From positions 128,594 through 192,593 of the forward strand of contig CALRNH020000005.1 in assembly GCA_943369485.1 (NCBI GenBank): a stretch of 64,000 nucleotides of DNA. The letters are read 5' to 3'. The notes beneath the pieces were generated by a model. It was given only the letters and a program-made list of their open reading frames with translations, ran no database searches and was not told the origin of the DNA. Position 1 is the stretch's first letter. Every line of letters starts with the position of its first letter. Position numbers and translations under genes: made by a program. Of the stretch, positions 48,973-56,767 are shown in pieces. The DNA is from ATX-6F1 sp943369485. GTDB lineage: Bacteria > Cyanobacteriota > Cyanobacteriia > PCC-6307 > Cyanobiaceae.

Positions 48973-50712
48973 TCAGGGCGGGCCGTCCGCCGCCGGTGGT
49001 GCAGGGGGAGTGGGTGCATGGATTCCCAGGAGCGGGCTCCAGCGGATCTGCTTTTCCTGGAGCCGCTGCTCAAATCCCGGGAGGGCATGCTGCTGGGTGT
49101 CTTCGCTGCCGTAGAGGAGCAGCGAATACATCAGATTCAGGCAGAACGGACCCCGGAAGTAACCGCCGTGGGAATCAAGGCCGCCCCATCCGATCGTGCT
49201 CGCCGCGTGCACCAAAGCGGTGACGACGTAGTTGAGAACTCGGCTCCCATGGTGCTTTGCCATGAAGGCACTGAGCCGGCGCTTCACCTCGGTGCCGTTG
49301 GAGTCTGCCCTGGTGTCCTGGTAGTCGGTGCAGTCCACCAGAGTCAGCCGTCCCACCAGGGCGGTGGTGTTGAAGGGGGCGTCCCGCAGGCTGAGGCCGC
49401 CGCCGAGCCCGTTCAGGCCCACCTGATTCAGCCCCAGCGCCTGGACGACACCAGGTGATAACCCGGCCCGATCGAGCGGCACCAGGTTCCCCAGCCGGTA
49501 GCCGCCTTGCCGGCTGCGGGCCGGGGTCACGAACGAGTTCGCAACCGTGGAGGCCAGCCTCAGCACGATGTCGGCGTCGTTGCTGAACAGGAACACCTCC
49601 TCAAAGCGGCGCAGCGAGGATGACAGCGGATTGGAGCGGCCACTGGTGAGGGCCCAGATCGGGATGTCAGGGGAGGCCAGCACCAACCGGCGCAGCTGGA
49701 AGAGTTCACCGATGCGGCCCAGGGCGGGGTCGGAGTCATCGGTGCCGCGGTCGCTGGGAGCAAAGGGGCCGTTCTGGGCATCGATCCGCTTCCAGCGCTC
49801 GATCGCTGCGGGGTCGAAGACATCTGAGAGCGTGCGGACGGTCTGGGTGGCAACGAACGCGCCCATGCTGTGGGCCAACAAGCTGACCTCAATCAAACCG
49901 GACGCAGGGCGCTCAGCCTGCTCATTCACGTTCGCCCGCTCGCTCAATTGCCTGGCGATCGTTTCAACGCCGATGCCATACACGTCTTCGATCGCATCGG
50001 CGTAGATCACATGCATCCAGCGCAGCAGTTCCACGGCGTCGTAGACGCCGATGGCCGCCGCCCGCTCACGGTCGCGGAAGTAGGCGACGAACCGAAGCAG
50101 CAGCAGTCCGGCGATCAGGCCCATCAGCCCCACACCGAGCATGGCGCCCGGGCCACGGGAACTGAACGCCACAAGCGCCGCCAGACCCGCCAGCGCCCAC
50201 AGCGGGATCGGAATGGCCCCAGGCAGTGAGCGCAGCAGGTCCAGGCTGAGGGCCGCCTCCGAGGGCCACGCATAGTCGATGAACAGCACGAAGTCGCCGT
50301 ACCCGCCCTGGGGTGCCGCCGCCTGGGCGGCCTGCTCGAACTGCGCCTGAGTGATCGCGTAGGCGTTGTCTCGCACGCTGGGCAGTGGCGTGCTGTAGCC
50401 GTGGATGTTGAGCACCAGCTTGAGCTTCAGATCAACGGCCGGGGTCTGAGCGTCCTTGCGCTCCCGGAGGAAGGCCGTGAGTTTGCGGCGGAAGCCATCG
50501 AGGCCGCTCTCGGTCTGGTCGGGCAGGCCAGCCCGCCGCCGATCGGTGGGCCTGAGAAATTCCTGATAAGCGTTTTCGGCATTGAGCGGAGCCGTGCTGC
50601 AGACGAGCAGATGACTGAAGGACCGGCTGGCCTCAGCACACGCGGAATGGCCATCGCCGTCATGGGCAACGATGGCGAGGTGGCGCACAGCAGTCACAGA
50701 AGGGCTGGGCAT
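48973..50712 (-). CDS. Alpha/beta hydrolase-like protein with membrane helices
   Basis: A 579-residue protein. An N-terminal hydrolase part (L-N-I-H-G-Y-S-T-P-L near residue 106) is followed by two membrane helices near 185-225. The nucleophile elbow A-H-S-M-G is near residue 290, followed by L-V-L-A-S-P-D-I near 350. The layout recalls DUF900-like hydrolases. The helices in the middle of the catalytic domain are odd. The substrate is unknown. ATG 50712; a GTG near 50697 is also possible. Confidence 0.7.
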   Translation of the reverse strand: MPSPSVTAVRHLAIVAHDGDGHSACAEASRSFSHLLVCSTAPLNAENAYQEFLRPTDRRRAGLPDQTESGLDGFRRKLTAFLRERKDAQTPAVDLKLKLVLNIHGYSTPLPSVRDNAYAITQAQFEQAAQAAAPQGGYGDFVLFIDYAWPSEAALSLDLLRSLPGAIPIPLWALAGLAALVAFSSRGPGAMLGVGLMGLIAGLLLLRFVAYFRDRERAAAIGVYDAVELLRWMHVIYADAIEDVYGIGVETIARQLSERANVNEQAERPASGLIEVSLLAHSMGAFVATQTVRTLSDVFDPAAIERWKRIDAQNGPFAPSDRGTDDSDPALGRIGELFQLRRLVLASPDIPIWALTSGRSNPLSSSLRRFEEVFLFSNDADIVLRLASTVANSFVTPARSRQGGYRLGNLVPLDRAGLSPGVVQALGLNQVGLNGLGGGLSLRDAPFNTTALVGRLTLVDCTDYQDTRADSNGTEVKRRLSAFMAKHHGSRVLNYVVTALVHAASTIGWGGLDSHGGYFRGPFCLNLMYSLLLYGSEDTQQHALPGFEQRLQEKQIRWSPLLGIHAPTPPAPPAADGPP

Positions 50713-50865
50713 CACCAGGTGCCACACAGGGCTTGGTTCGCAACCTAGAAACGATGGGCCAGAGCGGCAGCCGCCCAGGGCACGATGCACCAGCTTCTTG
50801 GCTGATCTCGAGCGAGGCTGAAAACCGCAGGATCACCGCCACAGGAAGGCGGCTCCAGCGCTCGC

Positions 50866-51294
50866 TCAGAGCCCCTGAAAGCGACTGGCCAGAAACCCGA
50901 GCAGGCTCGTATGACCGGCCAGGTCCTGCTCCGCGGCCCATTCGGCCTCCTGGATCTGCGTTTCCTCCAGACCCAGACCGTCGATCAACCGCCGGTAGGC
51001 CACCTTCTCCTGGGCATTGATGCTGGAGGTCTCGCCAGGCCGGCGACTGATGCGAATCACCTGGTAGGCCAGCTTCACTGCCAGCTGCCGGTCGTCATCG
51101 GAATCGAGTCGGGGGATGAGGGTATCGAGTGTTTCCAGACCGTGGGCATCGCTGGCAGCAACCTCATCGGCTCCCAGTTGCACCAGGAGATCTTTTTCTT
51201 CGGCCGAGAGCTCCCCATCGGACCAGGCCACGCAGGAGAGGATGTTGAGCAGGTTGGGGTCACGGCCCAGCGCTCCTTGTCCAGCTGCAGTCAT
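50866..51294 (-). CDS. TerB-like protein
   Basis: A 142-residue helical protein of the TerB/DjlA-N type. It shows the acidic loop S-D-G-E-L-S-A-E-E near residue 25, later L-I-P-R-L-D-S-D-D-D-R, and Q-E-K-V-A-Y-R-R-L near 100. TerB-like domains bind metal and are linked to tellurite or stress responses. It is upstream of the hydrolase gene on the same strand. Confidence 0.7.
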   Translation of the reverse strand: MTAAGQGALGRDPNLLNILSCVAWSDGELSAEEKDLLVQLGADEVAASDAHGLETLDTLIPRLDSDDDRQLAVKLAYQVIRISRRPGETSSINAQEKVAYRRLIDGLGLEETQIQEAEWAAEQDLAGHTSLLGFLASRFQGL

Positions 51295-51445
51295 GGCCCG
51301 ATCCTTCCGACTTCCTTCCACTCCAGCACGGCTTCCAGGAGGCTGAGATGTCCCTTCCGCCCAACGACTGCAGAGCCTGGGTAGGTTCGCCCCGTTGCGT
51401 CGGTCGGCTGCGCCCTTGACCTCATCCACAGGGCCTGCGCCAGGG

Positions 51446-51997
51446 ATGAGCGTCCTGCGGCTCTCCACCGGCGAGGGCTGCGGCCTGGTGATCGGCGCCT
51501 ACCCGCGTTTCCGCTACGACGCCCGAGGCGGCGGCGGCCTTGGCAAACTGGGGCCGGCCGATCAGGCGGGCCTGCAGGCGTTGGAGTTCGACCCCATGGC
51601 CCTGCCGATCCCGCCCCTGAACCGGCGCACCACGCGGTTCCTGGGCCTGCCCCTGCCGCCAGGGCTTTCGATCTCCATCGAAGCCGAGCAGCTGGCCGGC
51701 AGCCTCGATTCGGCCACGGGCGCGCTGGCGCTGCGCTTCCAGGCGCGCTTCCACTTCAGCATCGGCTCGCTCTATCACGCCCCGCCCCTGCAGGTCGACG
51801 CGCAGCTCAGCTCCGGAGCCGTGCGCAGCCGCCGCCACAACACCTGCGGAGCGCCCCTTGCGGCCGACGGCTCCGCCCTGCTGGTCGGTGTGGCGATGAT
51901 TCCACCCAGCGGCGAGGCCTGGCTCGATCGCTTCCTGGGTCTGCCCGATGAGGCCCTGGCCGTGCTGCGCTGCCGCCTCACCCCCTCCGCCCGATGA
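51446..51997 (+). CDS. Hypothetical protein
   Basis: A 183-residue soluble protein with many strand-like segments (L-S-I-S-I-E-A-E-Q-L-A-G, L-A-L-R-F-Q-A-R-F-H-F-S-I-G) ending in an acidic helix. It has no signal and no motif. It overlaps the small membrane protein gene downstream (ATGA). Confidence 0.6.
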   Translation: MSVLRLSTGEGCGLVIGAYPRFRYDARGGGGLGKLGPADQAGLQALEFDPMALPIPPLNRRTTRFLGLPLPPGLSISIEAEQLAGSLDSATGALALRFQARFHFSIGSLYHAPPLQVDAQLSSGAVRSRRHNTCGAPLAADGSALLVGVAMIPPSGEAWLDRFLGLPDEALAVLRCRLTPSAR

Positions 51998-52233
51998 GCC
52001 CCACCCTTCAACGCATCACCCTGCTGCTGGCCTGGGCCCTGATCTGGGGCACCGGCGGCTCCCTGATCGACGCGGGGCTGATCCAGGCTGGGGTCTATTC
52101 GCTCGAAACCGGCCAGCTGGGCACCGCCACCACCTTCGTGATCTGGACCCTGGCCTGGGGGCCCTTGGGGCTCTGGCTCTACGGACGGCTCAAGCCCCCC
52201 GGGGATCCACCGGAGGAGCCGCCCCAGGGCTGA
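51994..52233 (+). CDS. Small two-helix membrane protein
   Basis: A 79-residue protein with helices near residues 7-25 and 44-64 and a Pro-rich tail. It is coupled to the preceding gene by ATGA. The function is unknown. Confidence 0.65.
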   Translation: MSPTLQRITLLLAWALIWGTGGSLIDAGLIQAGVYSLETGQLGTATTFVIWTLAWGPLGLWLYGRLKPPGDPPEEPPQG

Positions 52234-52369
52234 GCCCCCAGCCGCCCCCCAGCTGAGCCAGCGGAACACCCACTCCCCGCACCGCAGCCACCAGGCCGAA
52301 GCAACCAAGGCCGGAGTCACCAGGGCCGCCAGCCCCTGAAGGGCCAGCCCGACAGGGAGTGGCACCATC

Positions 52370-52383
52370 AGTACAATCGTACT
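52370..52383. promoter_or_regulatory. LexA (SOS) box
   Basis: AGTACAATCGTACT matches the cyanobacterial LexA consensus RGTAC-N3-DGTWCB at 13 of 14 positions (one C at the D position) and is nearly palindromic. It lies 30 bases before ATG 52413, and a possible -10 (TACTAT) overlaps its right end, a typical place for a repressor. Confidence 0.6.
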
Positions 52384-52412
52384 ATTCTGCGAGCAGCGTT
52401 CACCCGTTCCCG

Positions 52413-52841
52413 ATGGCGCCCGCGCTTCTCAATGGCGGCCTCCCCCGCGCCGTGCCCCTCCCTGCCGCCCGGCTCGGCACCCCGCCGACCAGCTCCAAGC
52501 AACCCAGCTCCAAGCCGATCAGTCCCAGGCCGCTCGCCCCCAGGGCACTCCGCCCCGGGCCCCTCAATCCTGGACAGATCGACCCCGCCGTCGAGCCGTT
52601 GCGCAAGGCCCGGCCCCAGCGCTTCCGAGATGCCCGCCCCGGCCACCTGGCGGTGGTGGCCATGGCCGGGCGGCCCTGGTTCATCGGCCGCGTCAGCGGT
52701 CTCGACCGCGGTCACCGGGCCGCCCAGTCCTTCGCCCACGTGATCGACATCGACACCGGCGAAATCCAGCGCATCCCAGCCCCCTGGATCGTGGAACTGC
52801 TGGGCGAAGGGCCCCCAGAAGAACCGCTCATGCAGCAGTGA
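52413..52841 (+). CDS. Hypothetical protein behind a LexA box
   Basis: A 142-residue protein. The first 75 residues are rich in Pro, Ser and Arg. The last 65 contain G-H-L-A-V-V-A-M-A-G-R-P-W-F-I-G-R-V and then F-A-H-V-I-D-I-D-T-G-E-I-Q-R-I, a strand-rich pattern resembling small Synechococcus-type proteins. Probable SOS control follows from the LexA box upstream. No known repair family was recognised. Confidence 0.6.
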   Translation: MAPALLNGGLPRAVPLPAARLGTPPTSSKQPSSKPISPRPLAPRALRPGPLNPGQIDPAVEPLRKARPQRFRDARPGHLAVVAMAGRPWFIGRVSGLDRGHRAAQSFAHVIDIDTGEIQRIPAPWIVELLGEGPPEEPLMQQ

Positions 52842-53007
52842 TGCCTTGGCCACCCCTCGTTGGTGCAGCGCTGGAACTGGTTGACAAGCTGAGTGTCCCC
52901 CCGGAGCGGGGCTATTCAAACCCTCTGGCTTGGCTTAACTTCGGCCATCGGATTGACCGGTGCGCCCAAAAGGCGGATCGTGTCCTTGACTTATTCCTTA
53001 GATCACC

Positions 53008-53355
53008 TTGGCCGAAGCCTGGGAAACCCCGGATTCTCCCCCGCGCCCGAGACGGCAGCGCCTGCCGGCCACCATGGCGAGGGTGGATGCCACCTTCTAC
53101 AGCCCCGACGGAACATCGACCAAGGGTCGCCTCTGGGACATCAGCCCTACCGGCGCCGGCCTCCAGTTCAACCATGACGTCAAGATCGCAGAAAACACCA
53201 TTGGGCGGCTGGTGCTTCAGCACAGCTACAGCCACGCTGAACTTGAGTTGGAGGCGGAGGTCTGCTGGGTCGCGCACGGCCCCTCATCGTCGCTGATGGG
53301 CACGGTGTTCTCCAGGACGCTCACACTGGGAACGTTCCTGGACGCCTACCTCTAA
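53008..53355 (+). CDS. PilZ-domain protein
   Basis: A 115-residue PilZ domain. The c-di-GMP contacts are likely R-R-Q-R near residue 16 and D-I-S-P-T-G-A-G near 43-50, giving the R-x3-R and D-x-S-x-x-G patterns. It would sense c-di-GMP in the cytoplasm. TTG 53008 is preferred because ATG 53074 would cut off the Arg motif. It is convergent with arfB, with overlapping stops. The nearest possible target is the cellulose-synthase-like gene at 56768. Confidence 0.8.
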   Translation: MAEAWETPDSPPRPRRQRLPATMARVDATFYSPDGTSTKGRLWDISPTGAGLQFNHDVKIAENTIGRLVLQHSYSHAELELEAEVCWVAHGPSSSLMGTVFSRTLTLGTFLDAYL

Positions 53356-53792
53356 TCCCCCTCCTCAGGCCGCCTGGCCAGCCCCCGGTTGCCCTTGATC
53401 CGAGCCCTGAGCCGCTTGGCCAGCAGCCGTTGCTCCACCGAACCTCTGGAGGGTCGAGTGGGCCGGCGCGGCGGCGGTGGTGGGCTGATCGCCCAGCGCA
53501 GCAGCTCCTGCAGACGCCGCAGGGCAGCCTGCCGATTGAGCCATTGGGAACGCTCCTCACTGACGGTGATCACCACGGTGCCCCCCTGCAAACGGCCCGC
53601 CAGGCGCTGCAGCGCCCGCTGCTGGAGCGCCCTTGGCAGGGCCTCAGACGCCTCCAGGGCAAACACCAGCTCCACCCGCGAATCGGTGGTGTTCACCCCC
53701 TGCCCCCCCGGTCCCGAGGAGCGCGAGAAGCGCCAGGCCAGCTCCCGGGCTGGAATCGTCAGCGTTTCGCTCAATTTCAGATCACCCGCCAT
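53352..53792 (-). CDS. arfB: Peptidyl-tRNA hydrolase ArfB (ribosome rescue)
   Basis: A 146-residue release-factor-like protein. The G-G-Q motif is seen in S-S-G-P-G-G-Q-G-V-N near residue 28, and the basic C-terminal tail (R-R-P-T-R-P, R-L-R-A-R-I-K-G-N-R) would enter the mRNA channel. It rescues stalled ribosomes by hydrolysing peptidyl-tRNA. ATG 53792. Confidence 0.92.
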   Translation of the reverse strand: MAGDLKLSETLTIPARELAWRFSRSSGPGGQGVNTTDSRVELVFALEASEALPRALQQRALQRLAGRLQGGTVVITVSEERSQWLNRQAALRRLQELLRWAISPPPPPRRPTRPSRGSVEQRLLAKRLRARIKGNRGLARRPEEGD

Positions 53793-53815
53793 CGGTTCCC
53801 CAGGGCCTCAGCCCC

Positions 53816-54130
53816 TCAAGGCTGATCGGCGTTCTCACCCTTGTGCAACCCCCTTACCGCCAGAACCGCCTCCGTGGCCGTCACGGCGGCCACCACCAGC
53901 AAGCCCCCGAGGCCGATCAACTGATTCTGCTGCTCGGCCAACCCTTCGGCCCCCTGGCCCAGCACCGCACCGAGCACAAACCAGGTGCTGGTCACGGCCG
54001 AGGTGATCCAGTAGGCCTTCCAGCGGCGTTGGTAGATGTAACCGGTGCCAAGGCCCGGCATCACGTTCAACAGGGCCGCCACCCAGGCCGAGGAGGCCGC
54101 AAGGGTGTCGTCTTGGCTGGGAGTCGTCAC
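53816..54130 (-). CDS. Small membrane protein
   Basis: A 104-residue protein with hydrophobic segments near residues 10-30, 40-60 and 75-95. P-G-L-G-T-G-Y-I-Y-Q-R-R-W-K-A-Y resembles small membrane proteins of the TM2 type. GTG 54130. It is 23 bases upstream of arfB on the same strand. Confidence 0.65.
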   Translation of the reverse strand: MTTPSQDDTLAASSAWVAALLNVMPGLGTGYIYQRRWKAYWITSAVTSTWFVLGAVLGQGAEGLAEQQNQLIGLGGLLVVAAVTATEAVLAVRGLHKGENADQP

Positions 54131-54207
54131 AGGCTCGAAGCGGATGACCTGAACTCTGGCAACACCTGGCTGGCACTGTTGGCGCCAACCTTGCCAGGAT
54201 CATCGCC

Positions 54208-54762
54208 ATGAACCCTGAACCAAGCGTCCGCAGCCAGCTGCTCATCGCCCTGCAACGCCCCGGACAGGCCCCGGGCGGTTCCATCCTTGGCCTGATCGAG
54301 GCCCTGGAGCGGGAGCAACCGGCTGACCTCGAACGGCAGTTCGATCAGTTGGAGGGAGTCTGGGAACTGCGTTGGAGCAGCGGGCCAAGGCCCGAACGGC
54401 TCCTGGGACCGTGGGCCCAGAGCCTGCAGGTGCTCGACCCCGCCCATGGCCGCGCCTTGAATGTCTTGAGGCTGAGCGGGCTGGCCGGCCTGGGGCAGAT
54501 CACGGCTTTGGCCGCGATCGAGCCGATCGGTCCCCAACGGGTGAGTGTGCGCTTCGAGCAGGGCGGTTGGAGCGGTCCCCGCCTCGGTGGCCGGCGACTG
54601 GATCTGCAGCGAACCGTGCGCCAGAGCTTTCCCGCCTGGCTCGATGTCACTGTGCTGGATCAGGAGCTGCGCCTCTGCCGTGGCAGCGCCGGCAGCCTGT
54701 TTGCCCTCACCCGTCTGCCGCTGGAGCTCAGTGCATTCCCATGGCCGAGCGGATCTGGCTGA
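54208..54762 (+). CDS. Plastid-lipid-associated (fibrillin) family protein
   Basis: A 184-residue PAP/fibrillin protein. It shows L-E-G-V-W-E-L-R-W-S near residue 49, a beta-barrel middle, and the ending L-D-Q-E-L-R-L-C-R-G-S-A-G-S-L-F-A-L near 150, the family's hallmark. Fibrillins of plants and cyanobacteria bind lipids at thylakoids. This supports the cyanobacterial origin. Its last 35 bases overlap a convergent gene. Confidence 0.82.
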   Translation: MNPEPSVRSQLLIALQRPGQAPGGSILGLIEALEREQPADLERQFDQLEGVWELRWSSGPRPERLLGPWAQSLQVLDPAHGRALNVLRLSGLAGLGQITALAAIEPIGPQRVSVRFEQGGWSGPRLGGRRLDLQRTVRQSFPAWLDVTVLDQELRLCRGSAGSLFALTRLPLELSAFPWPSGSG

Positions 54763-55105
54763 GGCAAAGTTGTCCACTGGAGCAGGTATCGATCAGGCGG
54801 CCATTCACCTGAGCCAGCGGGGTGCCCAGGGGCGGCGCGGCAGCCACTGGAGCGGCGGCGCTCCCCGCTCCGTTGGCCGAGCTGCCTTGGAATCCAGCGG
54901 GTGAGAAGAACGACGGCTGGCTGCCGTTGACGGCCGCGCGGGCGGCGCTGAGGGCGCCGGCGTACTGGGGCGTGGCCGTGGCATTGAGGGCTCCCTGGGC
55001 CGCCCCGGCGGTGGTGAGGTCCATCAGGGTCTGGGCCTGAAGCGGAGCACCCCACCCGATGAGCACCAGCAGCACCAGCGGCAGCGGGGGAAGGGGATGG
55101 GACAC
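54728..55105 (-). CDS. Exported hypothetical protein
   Basis: A 125-residue protein with a signal peptide (L-P-L-V-L-L-V-L-I-G-W-G-A-P-L-Q-A-Q) and an Ala/Gly-rich mature part ending with two Cys (C-S-S-G-Q-L-C). GTG 55105 is chosen because the signal starts there; longer frames add non-signal residues. Confidence 0.6.
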   Translation of the reverse strand: MSHPLPPLPLVLLVLIGWGAPLQAQTLMDLTTAGAAQGALNATATPQYAGALSAARAAVNGSQPSFFSPAGFQGSSANGAGSAAAPVAAAPPLGTPLAQVNGRLIDTCSSGQLCLSQIRSAMGMH

Positions 55106-55204
55106 GTTGCGATCGTGGGGAGCAACAGAGAAACTCAACCTAGCTGCGCTCCCATGCCTGGCCAATGGGCTCCCTGGGGGTGAAGAGCCTCCTGCCCCAC
55201 GTGC

Positions 55205-55741
55205 ATGGATCCGGTCTTCGTCTACGGCACCCTCAAACGCGGCCAGGGCAACCACCACTGGCTGCGCGGTGCCGCCTTTCTGGGGCGGCGGCGCCTCGGC
55301 GGTGCCTGTCTCTATGACCTGGGGCCCTACCCCATGGCCGTCGCCGGAGATGGACTGATCCATGGCGAGCTGTTCGCAGTGGATGGGGCGGGTCTGCGGC
55401 TCCTGGATGTACTTGAGGATGCGCCGGTGCTCTACCAGCGCCAGCGGTGGCTGCTCGATGACGGCACCCGCGCCTGGACCTACCTGGGTCAGGCGCCCCA
55501 AGTGGCCGGCCGGGCGCTGGTGCCCTTCGCGGACTGGGGCAGCACGCCTGTGTTTCTGAGCGAGCCGATCGCCCACCGGGATCCCCCCCTGCCGGTCACA
55601 GCGGTTGATGGCCGAACCGGAGTGGTGCTGCACCTGCCTCCGGAGGCGCTCAGGCGCTGGGAGCCCCAGGGGCTCCAGAACCTGCACGTAAGTGCCCCGA
55701 GCGGTGAGACCTTCCTGGCTAAGGCCCCTACGGCGTCTTGA
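55205..55741 (+). CDS. Gamma-glutamylcyclotransferase-like (AIG2) protein
   Basis: A 178-residue protein. V-F-V-Y-G-T-L-K-R-G at residues 4-13 is the family signature, and the catalytic Glu is probably in L-D-V-L-E-D-A near 70. The C-terminal third is not part of the domain and is of unknown role. AIG2-like enzymes cyclise gamma-glutamyl amines or peptides. It overlaps the convergent gene by 14 bases. Confidence 0.85.
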   Translation: MDPVFVYGTLKRGQGNHHWLRGAAFLGRRRLGGACLYDLGPYPMAVAGDGLIHGELFAVDGAGLRLLDVLEDAPVLYQRQRWLLDDGTRAWTYLGQAPQVAGRALVPFADWGSTPVFLSEPIAHRDPPLPVTAVDGRTGVVLHLPPEALRRWEPQGLQNLHVSAPSGETFLAKAPTAS

Positions 55742-56675
55742 TCGGCAGCCAGGTGACCTGCTCGATCCGCCCCAGCACCCGGGGTGGCGCCCCCGTGACC
55801 TGCACCGTGACCAGATCTGGGCGGCCGGCCATCACCTTGAGACCCGCTCCGAGCTGAAAGCGGCGCTCTCCCTTGAGCTCCCCCACGAACAAACGCTTGC
55901 CCTCGGCATCGAGCACATCCAGCCAGCTCACCCCCCTGGGAGTGAACACCACCTGGGGGGATGGTTCGCTGCTGGCTGGGGCCGATGGGTCTCGACTGGT
56001 GGTGGACTCGGCGTCCACCGGAGGCGAAGCCGTCTGGGACCTCTGTCGCTGAAGGCCCACCACCGCCGCGGCCGCCAGCAGCGCCACCACCACTGAAAGG
56101 CCCAGCAGGCCCGCTCCCCGGCGCAGGCGAGCCACGGAAAACCCCTGGGGCAGCCAGTGGGGCAGCACCCAGTGGCGCACGGTGATCACCTGCTCGCCTC
56201 CTGGGCCCTCCGGTACCTCAGGTGGGTCAACCCGAGGGGTAAGCGAAGGCTGAACCGCGCCTGGGGAGGCGCTCTGGCCGGTGGCCGGTGCCTTGGGGGG
56301 GGCAGATTTCCGTGGTGGCACCACTGGCGAGCCCTGGGCAGTCGGCGACCCTGATGGGCGCGGCGGCAACTCAATCTGGGCGGGGGCTGTCCCCCCGGCG
56401 GCGGGAAGGGCCGGGCGGCCGCCGGGGGGTTCGCCGCTGCCCAGGACATGGTGAACCTGGTCCAGCAGCCGTTGATTTTCCTCCGCGATCAGCCGCTGCT
56501 GATCAAGCAAGGGCTCCAGGCGTTGCTCGAACTTGCGCTCGAACATCTGCGGCAGTTCCCCCAGCAGACCCTCCAGGTCCGCCAGTTGCGCCCGCGCCTC
56601 ATCGAGTTCCCGCTGCAACGCCTCCAGCTCCCGCGGGTCGTCCGAGGGCTGGTCATTGGTTCGGTCCTCGGACAA
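55728..56675 (-). CDS. Coiled-coil/one-TM protein with RodZ-tail-like domain
   Basis: A 315-residue protein. Residues 15-80 form a coiled coil (L-E-A-L-Q-R-E-L-D-E-A-R-A-Q-L), 95-180 are Pro-rich, one membrane helix lies near 205-225, and the last 70 residues (G-V-S-W-L-D-V-L-D-A-E-G-K-R-L-F-V-G) resemble the RodZ periplasmic DUF4115 domain. TTG 56675 is chosen because a strong GGAGGGGAG ribosome site lies just upstream. The gene sits 92 bases after the cellulose-synthase-like gene, so the two may serve one envelope function. Confidence 0.7.
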   Translation of the reverse strand: MSEDRTNDQPSDDPRELEALQRELDEARAQLADLEGLLGELPQMFERKFEQRLEPLLDQQRLIAEENQRLLDQVHHVLGSGEPPGGRPALPAAGGTAPAQIELPPRPSGSPTAQGSPVVPPRKSAPPKAPATGQSASPGAVQPSLTPRVDPPEVPEGPGGEQVITVRHWVLPHWLPQGFSVARLRRGAGLLGLSVVVALLAAAAVVGLQRQRSQTASPPVDAESTTSRDPSAPASSEPSPQVVFTPRGVSWLDVLDAEGKRLFVGELKGERRFQLGAGLKVMAGRPDLVTVQVTGAPPRVLGRIEQVTWLPIKTP

Positions 56676-56767
56676 AGGCTGCTCCCCTCCTGCTGCGCGT
56701 TGGAACCTGCTGACCAGGAGCCTGGCCTGCGGCTCGGCCCGAACCCGGCTCGAAACCGTGCAGTAGG

